From positions 57,192-121,191 of the forward strand of contig NZ_CAMKGL010000015.1 in NCBI RefSeq assembly GCF_946227985.1: DNA of 64,000 nucleotides, written 5' to 3'. Every line of letters begins with the position of its first letter. The first letter of the stretch is position 1. Made by a program: the position numbers and the translations under genes. The stretch is from Serratia quinivorans (GTDB taxonomy: Bacteria; Pseudomonadota; Gammaproteobacteria; Enterobacterales; Enterobacteriaceae). The notes below the pieces were generated by a model. The model saw only the letters and a program-made list of their open reading frames with translations. It did no database searches and was not told the DNA's origin. This document shows positions 62,742 to 64,000 of this stretch, one piece after another.

Positions 62742-63335
62742 ATGCATGAGGACATTACCGGCATTATTTTAGCCGGTGGGCGCGCCACGCGTATGAGCGG
62801 AGAAGATAAAGGTCTGATTCAGATTGCCGGTATACCACTGTATCAGTACGTACTTTCTCGGCTACGCCCACAGGTAGGCCAGATAGTTATCAGTGCCAAT
62901 CGCAATCAGGCACGCTATGGCGAAAGCGGCCAGCCAATCATCAGCGATCTGACTCCTGACTTTTCTGGCCCGCTAGCAGGCATGCTGGCCGGATTGAAAC
63001 ACGCGAGCACCGAATGGGTCGTTTTTGTCCCCTGCGACGTCCCCGATTTTCCCGCTACGCTGGTTGATCAACTCTGGCAACAGAAAGGCAGTGCTCTGGC
63101 CGCCTATGCCAGCGATGGAGCGCGGGCACACCCCACTCTGGCATTGTTGCATACCAGCCTGGCGCCTCAGTTGAAAGAGTATCTGGACCGTGGGGAGCGC
63201 AAGTTGATGTTGTTCCTGGATGCGGCAGGTGCGCGACAAATAGCGTTCAGTGGCCAACAAACGGCATTCCATAATCTTAATACCCCGGAAGACTGCCTGC
63301 GCTGGCAGCAGGAAAAAGGACTCACCGATGCATAA
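62742..63335 (+). CDS. mobA: Molybdenum cofactor guanylyltransferase
   Basis: MobA attaches GMP to molybdopterin cofactor, forming the guanine dinucleotide form used by periplasmic and respiratory molybdoenzymes. ATG 62742 gives 197 residues. The nucleotidyltransferase motif is ILAGGRATRMSGEDKGL, with the PDFSGPLAGMLAGL and VFVPCDVPDFP motifs following. It overlaps mobB by eight bases. Confidence 0.97.
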   Translation: MHEDITGIILAGGRATRMSGEDKGLIQIAGIPLYQYVLSRLRPQVGQIVISANRNQARYGESGQPIISDLTPDFSGPLAGMLAGLKHASTEWVVFVPCDVPDFPATLVDQLWQQKGSALAAYASDGARAHPTLALLHTSLAPQLKEYLDRGERKLMLFLDAAGARQIAFSGQQTAFHNLNTPEDCLRWQQEKGLTDA

Positions 63336-63846
63336 TGCTCTTCCCCCCTTACTGGCGATTGCTGCCTATAGCGGAACGGGTAAAACCACGCTGCTTAAGC
63401 AATTAATTCCTTTATTAAAGCAGCGGGAAGTCCGCGTAGGACTGATCAAACATACGCATCATGATATGGATGTGGATACACCAGGCAAAGACAGTTATGA
63501 ACTTCGCAAAGCAGGTGCCGACCAAACCTTGGTCGCCAGCGATCGTCGCTGGGCCTTAATGACTGAAACGCCGGAACAGCAACCGTTGGATCTTCAGTAT
63601 CTGGCCAGTCGTTTTGATCGTAGCAAGGTGGATATGATTTTAGTAGAGGGGTTTAAACATGAGCCCATTAGTAAAATTATTCTCTATCGTGAAGAGATAG
63701 GCAGGCCGCTTGAAGATATGTTGGATGAGTTTGTTATCGCCGTTGCCAGCGATAAATCGATAGCGGTCAAGACAAGCTCCTTAGATCTCAACCAGCCGGA
63801 GAGCATTGCCGATTTCATCACCGAATGGCTGAAAGGCGCCGCGTAG
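63328..63846 (+). CDS. mobB: Molybdopterin-guanine dinucleotide biosynthesis adaptor MobB
   Basis: MobB is a GTP-binding partner of MobA that improves but is not essential for cofactor synthesis. ATG 63328 lies in the last codons of mobA and gives 172 residues. The Walker A motif is AAYSGTGKTTLLKQL, followed by LIKHTHHDMDVDTPGKDSY, the typical MobB segment, and ILVEGFKHEPISKI. It ends at a terminator, next to the rRNA operon. Confidence 0.97.
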   Translation: MHNALPPLLAIAAYSGTGKTTLLKQLIPLLKQREVRVGLIKHTHHDMDVDTPGKDSYELRKAGADQTLVASDRRWALMTETPEQQPLDLQYLASRFDRSKVDMILVEGFKHEPISKIILYREEIGRPLEDMLDEFVIAVASDKSIAVKTSSLDLNQPESIADFITEWLKGAA

Positions 63847-63860
63847 CGGCGTCTGTTTTT
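63837..63860 (+). terminator. Terminator of mobAB
   Basis: CGCCGC and GCGGCG form a six-base stem around GTA, overlapping the mobB stop, and are followed after four bases by a T-run. Confidence 0.75.
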
Positions 63861-63876
63861 GTTTTTCGCACACAGC

Positions 63877-63901
63877 AAAAAGGCCATCCTTGCGGATGGC
63901 C
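63877..63901 (-). terminator. rRNA operon terminator
   Basis: On the minus strand GGCCATCC and GGATGGCC form an eight-base stem with a four-base loop, followed by TTTTT. It lies just beyond the 5S rRNA gene and is the usual rrn terminator form. Confidence 0.93.
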
Positions 63902-63916
63902 TCTTGGCTTAATTGA

Positions 63917-64000
63917 TGCCTGGCAGTGTCCTACTCTCGCATGGGGAGACCCCACACTACCATCGGCGCTACGGCGTTTCACTTCTGAGTTCGGCATGGG
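63917..64000 (-). rRNA. rrf: 5S ribosomal RNA (3' part; 5' end beyond the window)
   Basis: The minus strand reads CCCATGCCGAACTCAGAAGT, then GCCGATGGTAGTGTGGGG, and ends CACTGCCAGGCA, the 3' two-thirds of 5S rRNA. The remaining 5' part and presumably 23S and 16S genes lie to the right. The operon abuts mobB, as does rrnA in E. coli. Confidence 0.97.

Overview
The window is chromosomal DNA from an enterobacterium, most probably the genus Serratia. The gene order follows the Escherichia coli backbone in several consecutive blocks: yibQ-tdh-kbl-hldD, coaD-mutM-rpmG-rpmB-radC-coaBC-dut-slmA-pyrE-rph-yicC, yicG-ligB-gmk-rpoZ-spoT-trmH-recG-gltS-xanP-yicH, fabY-dtd-yihY-yihX-typA-glnA-glnL-glnG-yshB-hemN-yihI-csrC-engB-spf-polA-yihG-dsbA-srkA-yihD-mobA-mobB-5S rRNA. 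The lipopolysaccharide core cluster is of the Serratia/Klebsiella type (wabG, wabH, wabN-like, waaQ, waaE) rather than the E. coli K-12 type. Species cannot be fixed by eye. I see no prophage, transposase, integrase, CRISPR array or tRNA gene.

Layout. 1-3240: end of yibQ and the threonine-degradation operon kbl-tdh. 3477-19145: the waa cluster, in which inner-core genes (hldD, waaF, waaC, waaQ, waaA, waaE) enclose a variable section of glycosyltransferases, an O-antigen ligase and a deacetylase; it contains five GT9 (heptosyltransferase-family) proteins and changes transcription direction several times. 19146-26571: DNA repair, ribosomal proteins, CoA, dUTP and pyrimidine metabolism. 26620-29927: a less conserved stretch with an unrecognised pair of small ORFs, a NupC-type transporter, a lipoprotein and a TRIC-like membrane protein. 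29902-40697: ligB, the gmk-rpoZ-spoT-trmH-recG operon, and the divergent transporters gltS and xanP. 40827-45461: yicH and the yihX-yihY-dtd-fabY operon. 45626-51883: typA and the nitrogen-control operon glnA-glnL-glnG with sigma54, NtrC and CRP sites readable in the DNA. 51997-64000: yshB, hemN, yihI, the small RNAs CsrC and Spot 42, engB, polA, yihG, the srkA-dsbA pair, yihD, mobAB, and the 3' end of an rRNA operon running in from the right.

The genes are overwhelmingly housekeeping genes. I found no convincing new multi-gene system. The observations most worth following are small: a 58-codon single-membrane-span ORF directly behind yihI whose stop codon lies at the edge of an ERIC repeat in front of hemN; a 15-bp inverted repeat flanked by TTA on both sides in the rpmB leader, which could be an RNA leader hairpin or a miniature transposable element; two extra GT9 enzymes in the waa cluster that could account for extra heptoses in the outer core; a long CsrC with 21 GGA triplets; and an unrecognised pair of overlapping small ORFs at 26620-27166. 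Starts were adjusted by ribosome-binding sites and family N-termini recalled from memory; no database search was run.
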